Source: Ulvibacterium sp965228935
GTDB lineage: Bacteria > Bacteroidota > Bacteroidia > Flavobacteriales > Flavobacteriaceae
DNA: 64,000 nt
Assembly (NCBI RefSeq): GCF_965228935.1
Contig: NZ_OZ245846.1
Coordinates: forward strand, 4,216,001-4,280,000
Direction of reading: 5' to 3'
Positions within the stretch are counted from its first letter, which is position 1. Each line of letters opens with the position of its first letter. This document shows, one piece after another, positions 35,260-43,612 of this stretch. A program made the position numbers and the translations under genes. A model generated the notes under the pieces. That model made no database searches. It was not told the origin of the DNA and saw only the letters and a program-made list of their open reading frames with translations.

Positions 35260-36516
35260 TTATTCTGCCAAAAGGTTGGCCGGCTTAAACTCAATAGAGG
35301 AATCCACCAGTTTGGATGTATCAATTTTCTCACCACTTTTAATGAATTTGGTACCATAGACATAGGCCTTGGCATTATTCACGGCATCTACCGCCAATAA
35401 CGTATCACCCTTGAAATACCAAATCGAAAAGCATTTGTCACGATTTGACTCCTTGCGCACCAAAACTCGGTCGTATCCCTCCGAAAGACCTACCATTTGC
35501 AGTTTTATGTCATATTGATCGGACCAAAACCAAGGTATTGCATCATAAATGGGTTCCTTTCCACAAATAGCCGCTGCCGCCACTTTAGCCTGGTCTACAG
35601 CATTTTGTACACATTCCAGACGAATAAAACGATCATAGTGCGGATTATAATGAAATGTACAATCACCTATGGCATAAATATCCGTGTCATTTGTACAGGC
35701 CATGGAATTTACGCGAATTCCGTTTTCGATATCCAATCCCGCCTCCTCGGCCAGCTCCTTGTTTACCCGAATACCACAGCCTATTAAAATGATATCCGCC
35801 TTATAACGTGACCCGTCGGTACAAAGAACTTCATAGTATTTTTTTTGGGTTTCGATGGCCTTCACATCTTTAGCCGTTAAGATCGGAACTCCATTTTCGG
35901 TATGTAACTCTTGAAAGAAATGCGACATTTCAGGAGCCGTTACACGGGCCAGAACACGTTCTTCACGTTCCAAAACCGTTACGTGGGCTCCTATTTTTTT
36001 CAATGATGCCGCCGCCTCCAGCCCTATATAACCTCCTCCAACAATAACTATCCGATTATCCTCACTTTGCTCTAAAGCCGAACGAATATGGGTGATGTCC
36101 TTCGCAGTGCGTATCGGAAAAACATTTTTGGAAGTATCAATGCTGGGAATTGGGGGAATAATCGGACGGGCACCTGTGGCGATTACCAATTTGTCATAGG
36201 GTTGGACATCCCCATCTTCCAAGGTAATGGTATGTGCTTCTCTATTAATGGTGGAGACGGTAGTACCAAGACGTAGGCTTATCCCTTCTTTCTTATAACT
36301 TTCAGCTGGTTTTAACAGGTTTTTTTCTATGTCGTCCCCATTCGTCAAATAGGTTTTGGACAAGGGCGGTCTGTGGTACGGCAGCTCCGGATCTGAATCA
36401 AACAATATAATGGCACCGTTCCAGCCTTCCCGACGCAGCGAGAATGCAAAATTCACTCCGGCATGGCTGGCTCCCAGGACTACACATATCTCGTTATTGG
36501 AACTATTTGCGACCAT
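35260..36516 (-). CDS. NAD(P)H-dependent ferredoxin reductase (P450 partner)
   Basis: 418 residues. FAD-binding VVLGASHAGVNFAFSLRREGW at the N-terminus is the putidaredoxin-reductase form of GxGxxG, followed by LPYHRPPLSKTYL, LVIATGARP, the NAD-binding VIVGGGYIGLEAAASLKKIG, and YAIGDCTFHYNP for FAD. The C-terminal domain (about 320-400) is of the BphA4/putidaredoxin-reductase type. It passes electrons from NAD(P)H to the adjacent 2Fe-2S ferredoxin, which reduces the P450. The three genes form a contiguous class I P450 system with gaps of 14 and 9 bases. Confidence 0.94.
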   Translation of the reverse strand: MVANSSNNEICVVLGASHAGVNFAFSLRREGWNGAIILFDSDPELPYHRPPLSKTYLTNGDDIEKNLLKPAESYKKEGISLRLGTTVSTINREAHTITLEDGDVQPYDKLVIATGARPIIPPIPSIDTSKNVFPIRTAKDITHIRSALEQSEDNRIVIVGGGYIGLEAAASLKKIGAHVTVLEREERVLARVTAPEMSHFFQELHTENGVPILTAKDVKAIETQKKYYEVLCTDGSRYKADIILIGCGIRVNKELAEEAGLDIENGIRVNSMACTNDTDIYAIGDCTFHYNPHYDRFIRLECVQNAVDQAKVAAAAICGKEPIYDAIPWFWSDQYDIKLQMVGLSEGYDRVLVRKESNRDKCFSIWYFKGDTLLAVDAVNNAKAYVYGTKFIKSGEKIDTSKLVDSSIEFKPANLLAE

Positions 36517-36530
36517 GGGTTAGGAACTAA

Positions 36531-36839
36531 TCATTTGGCTACGCGCAATACTATACCATCTAAGGCTTCACTTACCGACAATTGACAACCTAAACGGCTG
36601 TACGCATCGGCGTTATCATCCAATTCCAACATATCTTTTTCAATCTCACTTGCCTCACCGGTCTTGGGCATATCCTCGGGCGAAACATGGACGTGACAGG
36701 TTGCGCAGGAACATACCCCACCACAGTCCCCATCAATACCCTTGATACCGTTCTTGACCGCCAGTTCCATAACCGAACCGGAATCGCCCTCTACAATATG
36801 GGTTTCGTTATCGCTGGTGATAAATGTAATTTTTGCCAT
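36531..36839 (-). CDS. 2Fe-2S adrenodoxin-type ferredoxin (P450 partner)
   Basis: 102 residues. The cluster ligands follow the adrenodoxin/putidaredoxin spacing: Cys39, Cys45 and Cys48 in DCGGVCSCATCHV, and Cys85 in RLGCQL. An additional Cys43 lies inside the cluster loop. It shuttles electrons from the ferredoxin reductase to the P450. It lies between the two in the operon, 9 bases after the P450 gene. Confidence 0.95.
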   Translation of the reverse strand: MAKITFITSDNETHIVEGDSGSVMELAVKNGIKGIDGDCGGVCSCATCHVHVSPEDMPKTGEASEIEKDMLELDDNADAYSRLGCQLSVSEALDGIVLRVAK

Positions 36840-36848
36840 AGGTGCTTG

Positions 36849-38012
36849 CTATTTCATTAAACGATTGAATTTTACATTGATTCGTTCATACCCTACTTTT
36901 CGTTGGAACTCGTCCAAATCCTCTATATTTTCCTTGTAGTCCAAGATGTCAATTGAATCTACCTTTTCCGCCAATGCGGTAAGTAGCGTTTTCATGATTT
37001 GACGGGCATGGGTTGCCCCCAAGCAGTTATGATGACTAAAACCAAAGCTTACATGAGGATTGATTTTACGATCCAGCACTACTTCATTAGGCTTTTCGAA
37101 TACCGAAGCATCCCTATTGGCCGATGCCCAACACAAGGATATACGGCTATCGGCTTTGATGGCATGCTCGCATACCTGTGTGTCCTCGGTCACCACACGT
37201 CCCATTTGTGTTAAAGGCGAGAAATAACGCATCAACTCCTCTACTGCATTACCTATAATTTCCGGTTCGTTGCGTAGCCGTTCAAGTGATTCGGGATGTT
37301 CCGCAAAATAAGCAATGGAATTCGTTACAGCATTGATGACCGTATCCCGTCCACCGGCAAAGGTAAGGATCATTACGCCCTTGACCTCTTCTTTCGTTAA
37401 CTTCCTACCCTCTACCTCAGATGCCAATAAAACAGAGTAAAGGTCCTCCCCCGGATGTTGGATGGCACGTTCAATTTGTTCATCGATATAGTCATAAAGA
37501 ATGGCCGCCTTATCACCGTCAAGCGCTGTTTCCTCGCTTCGAAAAACATGGGTGCCCCAAGAAATCCAGGTCTCGGCCTCCGAGAAAGGTATATTCAACA
37601 AAAGCGTTAATGCGTGTGATTGTACGGGCAAGGAAAATTCATTGACTGCCTCTACCGTGTCCTTTGAAAGTACAGTATCGATCGCCGTGTATATTTGCTC
37701 CTTCAATTGCTCTTGATACTCCGATTGTAGTGGCCTCTTGAACCAAGGTTCCACAAGTGCCCTGAATTTGCCATGTGCCGGGGGATCCATTTCAAAAGGA
37801 ACCTGACGTGTATCCCGTATATTGACCTCGGATGGAACTACGATTCGCCCTGGGGTCGCCCCGGACATAAAAGTTTTGTAGTTATGGGCCGACTTGCGTA
37901 CATCCTTATGACGTAAAAGCATGACTACCGGATCTTCTTGATCGTTCATTTCGCCATAGCCCCTATTTACACGGGCTTCCTCAAAAGGATCTTGTAGTTC
38001 ACTTTTTTCCAT
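36849..38012 (-). CDS. Cytochrome P450, candidate 6-O-methyl-D-galactose demethylase
   Basis: 387 residues, a soluble bacterial P450. I-helix oxygen-activation motif AGGRDT (219-224), EELMRYFSP for the ExxR-type K-helix (Glu259/Arg262), and heme-binding FGFSHHNCLG with thiolate Cys330. The family motif usually reads FGxGxHxCxG; here Ser replaces the second Gly and Asn precedes Cys. P450s encoded with ferredoxin and ferredoxin reductase inside agar/porphyran PULs of Zobellia and Formosa demethylate 6-O-methyl-D-galactose to galactose and formaldehyde. The same gene trio in a galactan locus makes this assignment likely. First gene of a six-gene minus-strand operon. Confidence 0.9.
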   Translation of the reverse strand: MEKSELQDPFEEARVNRGYGEMNDQEDPVVMLLRHKDVRKSAHNYKTFMSGATPGRIVVPSEVNIRDTRQVPFEMDPPAHGKFRALVEPWFKRPLQSEYQEQLKEQIYTAIDTVLSKDTVEAVNEFSLPVQSHALTLLLNIPFSEAETWISWGTHVFRSEETALDGDKAAILYDYIDEQIERAIQHPGEDLYSVLLASEVEGRKLTKEEVKGVMILTFAGGRDTVINAVTNSIAYFAEHPESLERLRNEPEIIGNAVEELMRYFSPLTQMGRVVTEDTQVCEHAIKADSRISLCWASANRDASVFEKPNEVVLDRKINPHVSFGFSHHNCLGATHARQIMKTLLTALAEKVDSIDILDYKENIEDLDEFQRKVGYERINVKFNRLMK

Positions 38013-38246
38013 TTTACTTTCTTTAATCGTTATCGTTATACCTCTGCTACAAAAATTGCCAGAAAATTAGGGGAATACTTCTCCTTTTTTGACCAATAAG
38101 TAAACTATTCTGTTTAAATTATTTGTATTTTCATGTTTTGAAGACAAAATAAAGTAGTAATGTAGCTTCATTATTGTTTTAGGTAATCTACATGGTCCAG
38201 TGCCAAAGTAAGTCGTGTTATCCTTCTATTATTATAAAATCCGGTA

Positions 38247-39095
38247 ATGAAACCCATTTTAGAACCCATCCATTTGGATCAACGAAGAACTATAACGGGA
38301 TTCTGCTTTGCTAAGAAAAATTTTGAAACCCCCTGGCATTTTCATCCACAACATGAGTTGACCTATATTGAAGAAAGTGTGGGGACCAAATTCATTGGTG
38401 ATTATGTAGGTCCCTACGAGCCTGGTGAATTGGTACTGGTCCGTTCCAATCTGCCACATTGCTGGAAAAATCAAGTGCAGAGGGACGGACAATCCAAATC
38501 GGTAGTAGTGCAATGGGACAAAGGTATATTTGTAAGAATACCCGAGTTGGCCCCAATTTTTAAAATGTTGAGAACTGCTTCCAGGGGAATTATTTTTGAT
38601 AAAAAAGAAACCGCCCCTTTGATTAGATCGTTTAAGGAACTGCCCCAACTGCAAGGTCATGATCTGTATATTGGATTATTGACTTTGTTGATTGCACTAT
38701 CAAAATGCAAATACGAGACACTTTCCGAGGCCAGTTTTACCGATGATATCCCGACCGAATACGGTAGCCGTATGACAAAGGTCCACGATTTTGTAGGTAT
38801 GCATTTCAATCGGAAAATCTATCTCAGGGAATTAGCCGGACTGGTAAATATGTCCGAACAGTCCTTTTCCCGTTTTTTCAGTAAAATGATGGGGCGTCCT
38901 TTTTTTACCTTCCTCAACGAATATCGTATCAATATGGCCGCACGTATGTTGTTGGATACGGATTACTCCATTTCGCAGATCGGTTTTGCCTGTGGTTATG
39001 AAAGTCTTCCTTTTTTCTATAGACAATTCAAAAAAATAATGGGGTCTTCACCTTTGGCGTACCAGAAAAAATTTTCCCCGAGCTCAACTCGGTAA
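38247..39095 (+). CDS. AraC-family transcriptional regulator
   Basis: 282 residues. N-terminal cupin sensor with WHFHPQHELTYIEESVGTKF-type strands and PGELVLVRSNLPHCW. The C-terminal AraC domain (about 180-280) has IYLRELAGLVNMSEQSFSRF and ISQIGFACGYESLPFFYRQF. It is related to the regulator at 14.2 kb (same PGEL.L..SN.PH pattern). It is divergent from the P450 operon and heads the L-galactose cluster, so it probably controls one or both. Confidence 0.93.
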   Translation: MKPILEPIHLDQRRTITGFCFAKKNFETPWHFHPQHELTYIEESVGTKFIGDYVGPYEPGELVLVRSNLPHCWKNQVQRDGQSKSVVVQWDKGIFVRIPELAPIFKMLRTASRGIIFDKKETAPLIRSFKELPQLQGHDLYIGLLTLLIALSKCKYETLSEASFTDDIPTEYGSRMTKVHDFVGMHFNRKIYLRELAGLVNMSEQSFSRFFSKMMGRPFFTFLNEYRINMAARMLLDTDYSISQIGFACGYESLPFFYRQFKKIMGSSPLAYQKKFSPSSTR

Positions 39096-39255
39096 AGCAC
39101 CCAGGATCAATGTACTTGTAATAAATAGGCTACAAACATGTACAAATAACCATTTGTTGCACTCATTTGAACATAAGGTATTTCGGTTTCCCATCAAAAA
39201 CTTCAATTTAGCTTAGCTTTAACGGCCAAAGTGCTGACTAACCAACTTTCTTTAT

Positions 39256-40809
39256 ATGAAGATTTCAAAACATTTTTTTGGTCCCATTCTTATAATTTCA
39301 ATACTTTTTTCTTGTGATGGCAAAAATGAAAAACAGGTAGCCCAATCGTCCTCAACTAATCAAATCCCAGTTTTTGAGCCAAATTGGGAGTCGATTAAAA
39401 AGAACTATAAGGATCCGGAATGGTTCAACGATAGTAAGTTCGGGATTTTCATTCATTGGGGGAGCTATTCGGTACCGGCCTATGGTTCGGAATGGTATCC
39501 AAGGCAGATGTATATGGACACCGCCAATTTTTCGGCACAACTTAAAAACTTGGGCAATGGGCCCACCGAAATTTACCTACATCATAAAAAGAAGTGGGGC
39601 GATCAAAAAACATTTGGCTACAAGGATTTCATCCCTATGTTCAAAGCGGAAAAATTCGACCCGGTAAGCTGGATCGATCTTTTTAAAAAGGCCGGGGCCA
39701 AGTATGTAATCCCAGTTGCCGACCATCATGACGGTTTTGCCATGTATAAATCCAACACCACGCGCTGGAATGCCATGAATATGGGACCAAAACGCGATGT
39801 ACTGGGCGAACTTTTTAAAGAAGGAAGAAAGCAGGGGCTCATTATGGGGGCATCATCACATTATGCGTTCAACTGGTCATTTTACAATAAAAAGGACCAT
39901 TTTGATACTGTTGATCCGGAATATGCGGATCTGTATTCCAAAAAAGGAAAAGATGTTACCGAACCGGTATCAGATGAATTTAAGGATCTTTGGTGGGATC
40001 GCACCGTTGATTTGATAGATAACTATCAACCTGATATTCTTTGGTTCGATTTCTATTTGGATATTCCCGATTTTGAAGCGTATCGACCAAAGATAGCGGC
40101 CTACTACTACAATAAAGGTATCGAATGGGGCAAAGAAGTAGTGATAAACGATAAAAACCTCTACCATGAAGCTTTTCCCGAAGGTACCGTAATCTATGAC
40201 CTTGAACGTGGAAAACTTCCGGGTATTCGCAAATTGCCGTGGCAAACGGATACCTCGATTGGAAAAAACTCTTGGGGCTATGTAACCAACGAAGAGGCCA
40301 AAACGGCCAATAGCCTTGTGGATGATCTGGTAGATATTGTTTCAAAAAATGGAAACTTGTTGCTCAACGTTGGTCCCAAGCCAGACGGAACCATCCCTGA
40401 AGATCAAAAGGAAACTTTGTTGCAAATAGGGAAATGGTTAAAGACAAATGGAGAAGCCATTTACAATACCGATCACTGGAAAACCTTTGGGGAGGGTCCT
40501 ACCAAGGTGATAGGGGGCTATATGTCCGAGCATAATGTTAAGGAAGGGTTCACCGCCGAGGACATCCGCTTTACCCAAAAGGAGGGCAAGTTATATGCTA
40601 TTATGTTGGATTGGCCTTCGGATGGAAAAATCAATATAAAAACTTTGGGTTCGGATAGTGGATATGCCAAGAATTTGGATATTAAGAGTGTGCGTCTTTT
40701 GGGAAGTAGCTCCAAGTTGGATTTCAATCAAACCAAGGAAGGTCTTTTGGTTTCCAATATGGGAGAGAAAACCGGGGACTTTGCCCATGTTTTGGAAATT
40801 AGGATATAG
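39256..40809 (+). CDS. GH29-family alpha-L-fucosidase/alpha-L-galactosidase (copy 2), lipoprotein
   Basis: 517 residues, lipobox ILFSC (Cys20). GH29 features are EWFNDSKFGIFIHWGSYSVP, GYKDFIPMFKAEKFD, ADHHDGFAMYKSNTTRW, and nucleophile Asp265 in PDILWFD. NGNLLLNVGPKPDGTIP is the family C-terminal block of the barrel, followed by a beta-sandwich. The acid/base is not assignable by eye. It differs from copies 1 and 3 in the region after the nucleophile (FYLDIPDFEAYRPK), suggesting a different substrate fit. It is followed by a hairpin and then the L-galactonate dehydrogenase gene, which favours release of L-galactose. Confidence 0.93.
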   Translation: MKISKHFFGPILIISILFSCDGKNEKQVAQSSSTNQIPVFEPNWESIKKNYKDPEWFNDSKFGIFIHWGSYSVPAYGSEWYPRQMYMDTANFSAQLKNLGNGPTEIYLHHKKKWGDQKTFGYKDFIPMFKAEKFDPVSWIDLFKKAGAKYVIPVADHHDGFAMYKSNTTRWNAMNMGPKRDVLGELFKEGRKQGLIMGASSHYAFNWSFYNKKDHFDTVDPEYADLYSKKGKDVTEPVSDEFKDLWWDRTVDLIDNYQPDILWFDFYLDIPDFEAYRPKIAAYYYNKGIEWGKEVVINDKNLYHEAFPEGTVIYDLERGKLPGIRKLPWQTDTSIGKNSWGYVTNEEAKTANSLVDDLVDIVSKNGNLLLNVGPKPDGTIPEDQKETLLQIGKWLKTNGEAIYNTDHWKTFGEGPTKVIGGYMSEHNVKEGFTAEDIRFTQKEGKLYAIMLDWPSDGKINIKTLGSDSGYAKNLDIKSVRLLGSSSKLDFNQTKEGLLVSNMGEKTGDFAHVLEIRI

Positions 40810-40850
40810 GCAGATAAAATAGCTAATTGAGTTAGTTTTTTTTAATTTCG

Positions 40851-40877
40851 GAGCGCGCCCATTTGGTGCGCTCTTTT
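40851..40877 (+). terminator. Hairpin with T-run after GH29 copy 2
   Basis: GAGCGC (40851-40856) pairs with GCGCTC (40868-40873), extended inward by CC/GG, followed by TTTT. It is about 40 bases past the GH29 stop and 25 before the next start. It can act as a terminator or an attenuator that lowers expression of the downstream catabolic genes. Confidence 0.6.
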
Positions 40878-40901
40878 CGATGTTGAATTTTAAACCCAGA
40901 A

Positions 40902-41921
40902 ATGGATTATATTGTTTGTGAAAAGCCAGGTGAGTTTATCCTAAAGGAAAAGGACGAACCTAAGAAGAAAATCGGAGAAGCACTTCTTAAAGTTAAGAAA
41001 GTAGGTATCTGTGGTACAGATTTACATGCCTATACGGGCAATCAGGCATTTTTTACGTATCCGAGGATCTTAGGACATGAATTGGCAACACAGGTTGTTG
41101 AAATCGATGATAATCCGCAGGGGATAAAATCGGGTGATAATGTGGTGATCATGCCTTATATAAGCTGCAAAAAATGTGTGGCCTGTAGAAATGGTAAAAC
41201 CAATTGCTGTACCAATATTAAGGTTCTGGGCATCCATACGGATGGTGGTATGCAAGAACGCATTTCCGTTCCGATAGATCTTTTGATACCGGCACAAAAC
41301 TTAAGCGACGACCAAATGGCCATAGTAGAACCTTTGGCGATAGGTGCACATGCCATTAGAAGGTCTCAACTAGAGAGCGGCGAAACCATTGTTGTGGTGG
41401 GCTGTGGGCCCATTGGTATTGGCATTATGAAATTGGCCCAAATTGCGGGGGCCCGCGTAATCGCTGTTGATATGAATCAACAACGACTGGATTACGCCCA
41501 AGAGAAAATAGGTATCGATCATATACTATTAGGTGGACCCGATGCGATCCAAAAAGTTTCCGAAATCACAAAAGGGGATATGGCCACCGTTGTTTTTGAC
41601 GCTACAGGCCATAAGGGAGCCTTGGAATCCGGTCCGGATTATATGGCCCATGGAGGGAAGTATGTCTTGGTGGGCCTTTCCAAAGGAGAACTTACTTTTA
41701 CACATCCTGCCATCCATGCCAAGGAAACTACGATATTGTGCAGCAGAAATGCCACTCTGGAAGATTTTGAATATGTAATTTCCATCTTGGAAAAAGATGA
41801 ATTTCCCATCGATTCCTTTGTTACCCATAACGTAGGCTATGGTGATATGATAGCCCATTTTGATAGCTGGCTTGATCCTGAAAATGGCGTAATCAAGGCC
41901 ACCGTGGATTTTCAATCTTGA
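40902..41921 (+). CDS. lgoD: Zinc-dependent L-galactonate 5-dehydrogenase-like enzyme (LgoD type)
   Basis: 339 residues. Medium-chain zinc dehydrogenase: catalytic zinc Cys37, His59, Glu60 (ICGTDLHAY, GHELATQV), structural zinc Cys89, Cys92, Cys95, Cys103, and NAD-binding VVVGCGPIGIGIMKLAQIAG. E. coli LgoD (YjjN) of this family oxidises L-galactonate to D-tagaturonate. The next two genes encode altronate dehydratase and tagaturonate reductase, exactly the enzymes that take tagaturonate onward. This operon logic supports the assignment. Threonine or sorbitol dehydrogenase would be the generic alternatives. Confidence 0.85.
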   Translation: MDYIVCEKPGEFILKEKDEPKKKIGEALLKVKKVGICGTDLHAYTGNQAFFTYPRILGHELATQVVEIDDNPQGIKSGDNVVIMPYISCKKCVACRNGKTNCCTNIKVLGIHTDGGMQERISVPIDLLIPAQNLSDDQMAIVEPLAIGAHAIRRSQLESGETIVVVGCGPIGIGIMKLAQIAGARVIAVDMNQQRLDYAQEKIGIDHILLGGPDAIQKVSEITKGDMATVVFDATGHKGALESGPDYMAHGGKYVLVGLSKGELTFTHPAIHAKETTILCSRNATLEDFEYVISILEKDEFPIDSFVTHNVGYGDMIAHFDSWLDPENGVIKATVDFQS

Positions 41922-41948
41922 AGAATAACAGATTATTGAATTGAGTTT

Positions 41949-43601
41949 ATGTCAAACACCTTTATACAGATTCACCCCAAGGATAATATTTTAGCGGCCC
42001 TGACCGATTTGCCAAAAGGTACCGCAATCGAACATAATGGCAGTCCGTTTCACCTGACAGGTGAGACCAAGGCGAAACATAAGTTTGCGACCCAGAACCT
42101 ACAGGTAGGAGATGAAATCTTTATGTATGGCACTTTGGTGGCCAAGGCCATAAAACCTATCGCCCAAGGAGAGACCATCACTACGGAAAATGTGGTTCAC
42201 GCTTCTTACGAATATGCGGTGGGCAAGGAAAAGATAAGCTGGAACGCCCCGGACATCTCCAAATGGAAGGATCGGACTTTTAACGGTTACCACAGAGCCG
42301 ATGGAAGTGTGGGCACCGCCAATTATTGGCTGGTCATTCCTATGGTCTTTTGTGAGAACCGAAATGTGGAGGTGTTAAAATCCTCTCTGTCCAAATCCCT
42401 GGGTTATCATACCACCACTGATTTCATTGTGGATACCCAAACACTTATAAATCAGTACAAAAAGGGAGCTTCTACAGATGATCTGCTAGCCGCGGAAATC
42501 ATGAAAACCCCGGAAGATGTAAAACGAACACGTACCTTCCCGAACGTGGACGGGATTAAATTTTTAACCCACGAAGGTGGATGTGGTGGATTCCGTCTGG
42601 ATTCCGATACGCTTTGTAATCTTTTGGCCGGATATATTACCAATCCCAATGTGGCCGGTGCAACAGTACTAAGCTTGGGCTGCCAGAACGCAGAAGTGAA
42701 GTTGTTGGAGGAAGCTATTGAAAAAAATAGTCCCAACTTTTCAAAACCTCTATATATACTAGAGCAGCAAAAAAGCGAGAGCGAACGTCATTTTATCGAA
42801 GAAGCTGTCAAAAAGACTTTTCTGGGGTTGATCGAGGCCAACAAAACGGAACGAAAGCCCGCTCCGTTGCACCATTTGGTCTTAGGGTTGGAATGTGGCG
42901 GTTCGGATGGCTTTTCTGGAATATCCGCTAACCCGGCCTTGGGATATGCATCGGATTTATTGGTCGCCCTGAACGGAACCACGGTGCTCTCCGAATTTCC
43001 AGAACTCAATGGTGTGGAACAAGAACTTATCAACCGATGCGAAACACCGGAAAATGCCAAAAAGTTTGCGGAATTGATGGATTCCTATTCTGCCAAGGCC
43101 GTTGCTTTGGGATCCGGTTTTAAGAACAATCCCTCTCCGGGAAACATTAAAGATGGATTGATAACCGATGCCATGAAATCCGCGGGGGCTGCAAAAAAAG
43201 GGGGTACTTCGCCGGTAACGGATGTCCTGGACTATACTGAAAAAGTAACCAAAAAGGGGCTAAACCTATTGTGTACTCCGGGGAACGATGTTGAAAGTAC
43301 CACAGGTCTTGCAGGCTCAGGTTGCAATGTTATCTGTTTCACCACAGGATTAGGGACACCCACCGGAAACCCTGTAGCCCCGGTAATCAAAATATCCAGT
43401 AACAATACCCTGAGCGAGCGTATGAAGGATATCATCGATTTTAACACGGGAAGTATCATCACAGGTGAGGATACCATTGAAAGTGTAGGCGAGGAACTTT
43501 TGGAATACATTATTGAGGTTGCCAGTGGAGAGGTTGTCCCTGCTGCGGTTCGTTTGGGCCAAGAAGATTTCATTCCATGGAAAAGGGGAATTTCCCTATA
43601 A
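41949..43601 (+). CDS. uxaA: Altronate dehydratase
   Basis: 550 residues, full length for UxaA. The N-terminal SAF domain (about 1-95, AALTDLPKGTAIEHNG, GETITTENVVHASY) is joined to the C-terminal dehydratase domain with THEGGCGGFR, LGCQNAEVKLLE, GLECGGSDGFSGISANPALG, TPGNDVESTTGLAGSGCN and FTTGLGTPTGNPVAPVIKIS. It dehydrates D-altronate to 2-keto-3-deoxy-D-gluconate in the cytoplasm, using a divalent metal. It sits between the LgoD-like and UxaB genes. A C-terminal Met-free tail (QEDFIPWKRGISL) is typical. Confidence 0.95.
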   Translation: MSNTFIQIHPKDNILAALTDLPKGTAIEHNGSPFHLTGETKAKHKFATQNLQVGDEIFMYGTLVAKAIKPIAQGETITTENVVHASYEYAVGKEKISWNAPDISKWKDRTFNGYHRADGSVGTANYWLVIPMVFCENRNVEVLKSSLSKSLGYHTTTDFIVDTQTLINQYKKGASTDDLLAAEIMKTPEDVKRTRTFPNVDGIKFLTHEGGCGGFRLDSDTLCNLLAGYITNPNVAGATVLSLGCQNAEVKLLEEAIEKNSPNFSKPLYILEQQKSESERHFIEEAVKKTFLGLIEANKTERKPAPLHHLVLGLECGGSDGFSGISANPALGYASDLLVALNGTTVLSEFPELNGVEQELINRCETPENAKKFAELMDSYSAKAVALGSGFKNNPSPGNIKDGLITDAMKSAGAAKKGGTSPVTDVLDYTEKVTKKGLNLLCTPGNDVESTTGLAGSGCNVICFTTGLGTPTGNPVAPVIKISSNNTLSERMKDIIDFNTGSIITGEDTIESVGEELLEYIIEVASGEVVPAAVRLGQEDFIPWKRGISL

Positions 43602-43612
43602 AGAGTATGTAA

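Noticed and set aside
38141..38160. AAGACAAAATAAAG upstream of the second AraC gene as another copy of the 39-bp element
   Set aside because: It matches only part of the core (the GGT is replaced by GAC) and lacks the flanking conserved bases.
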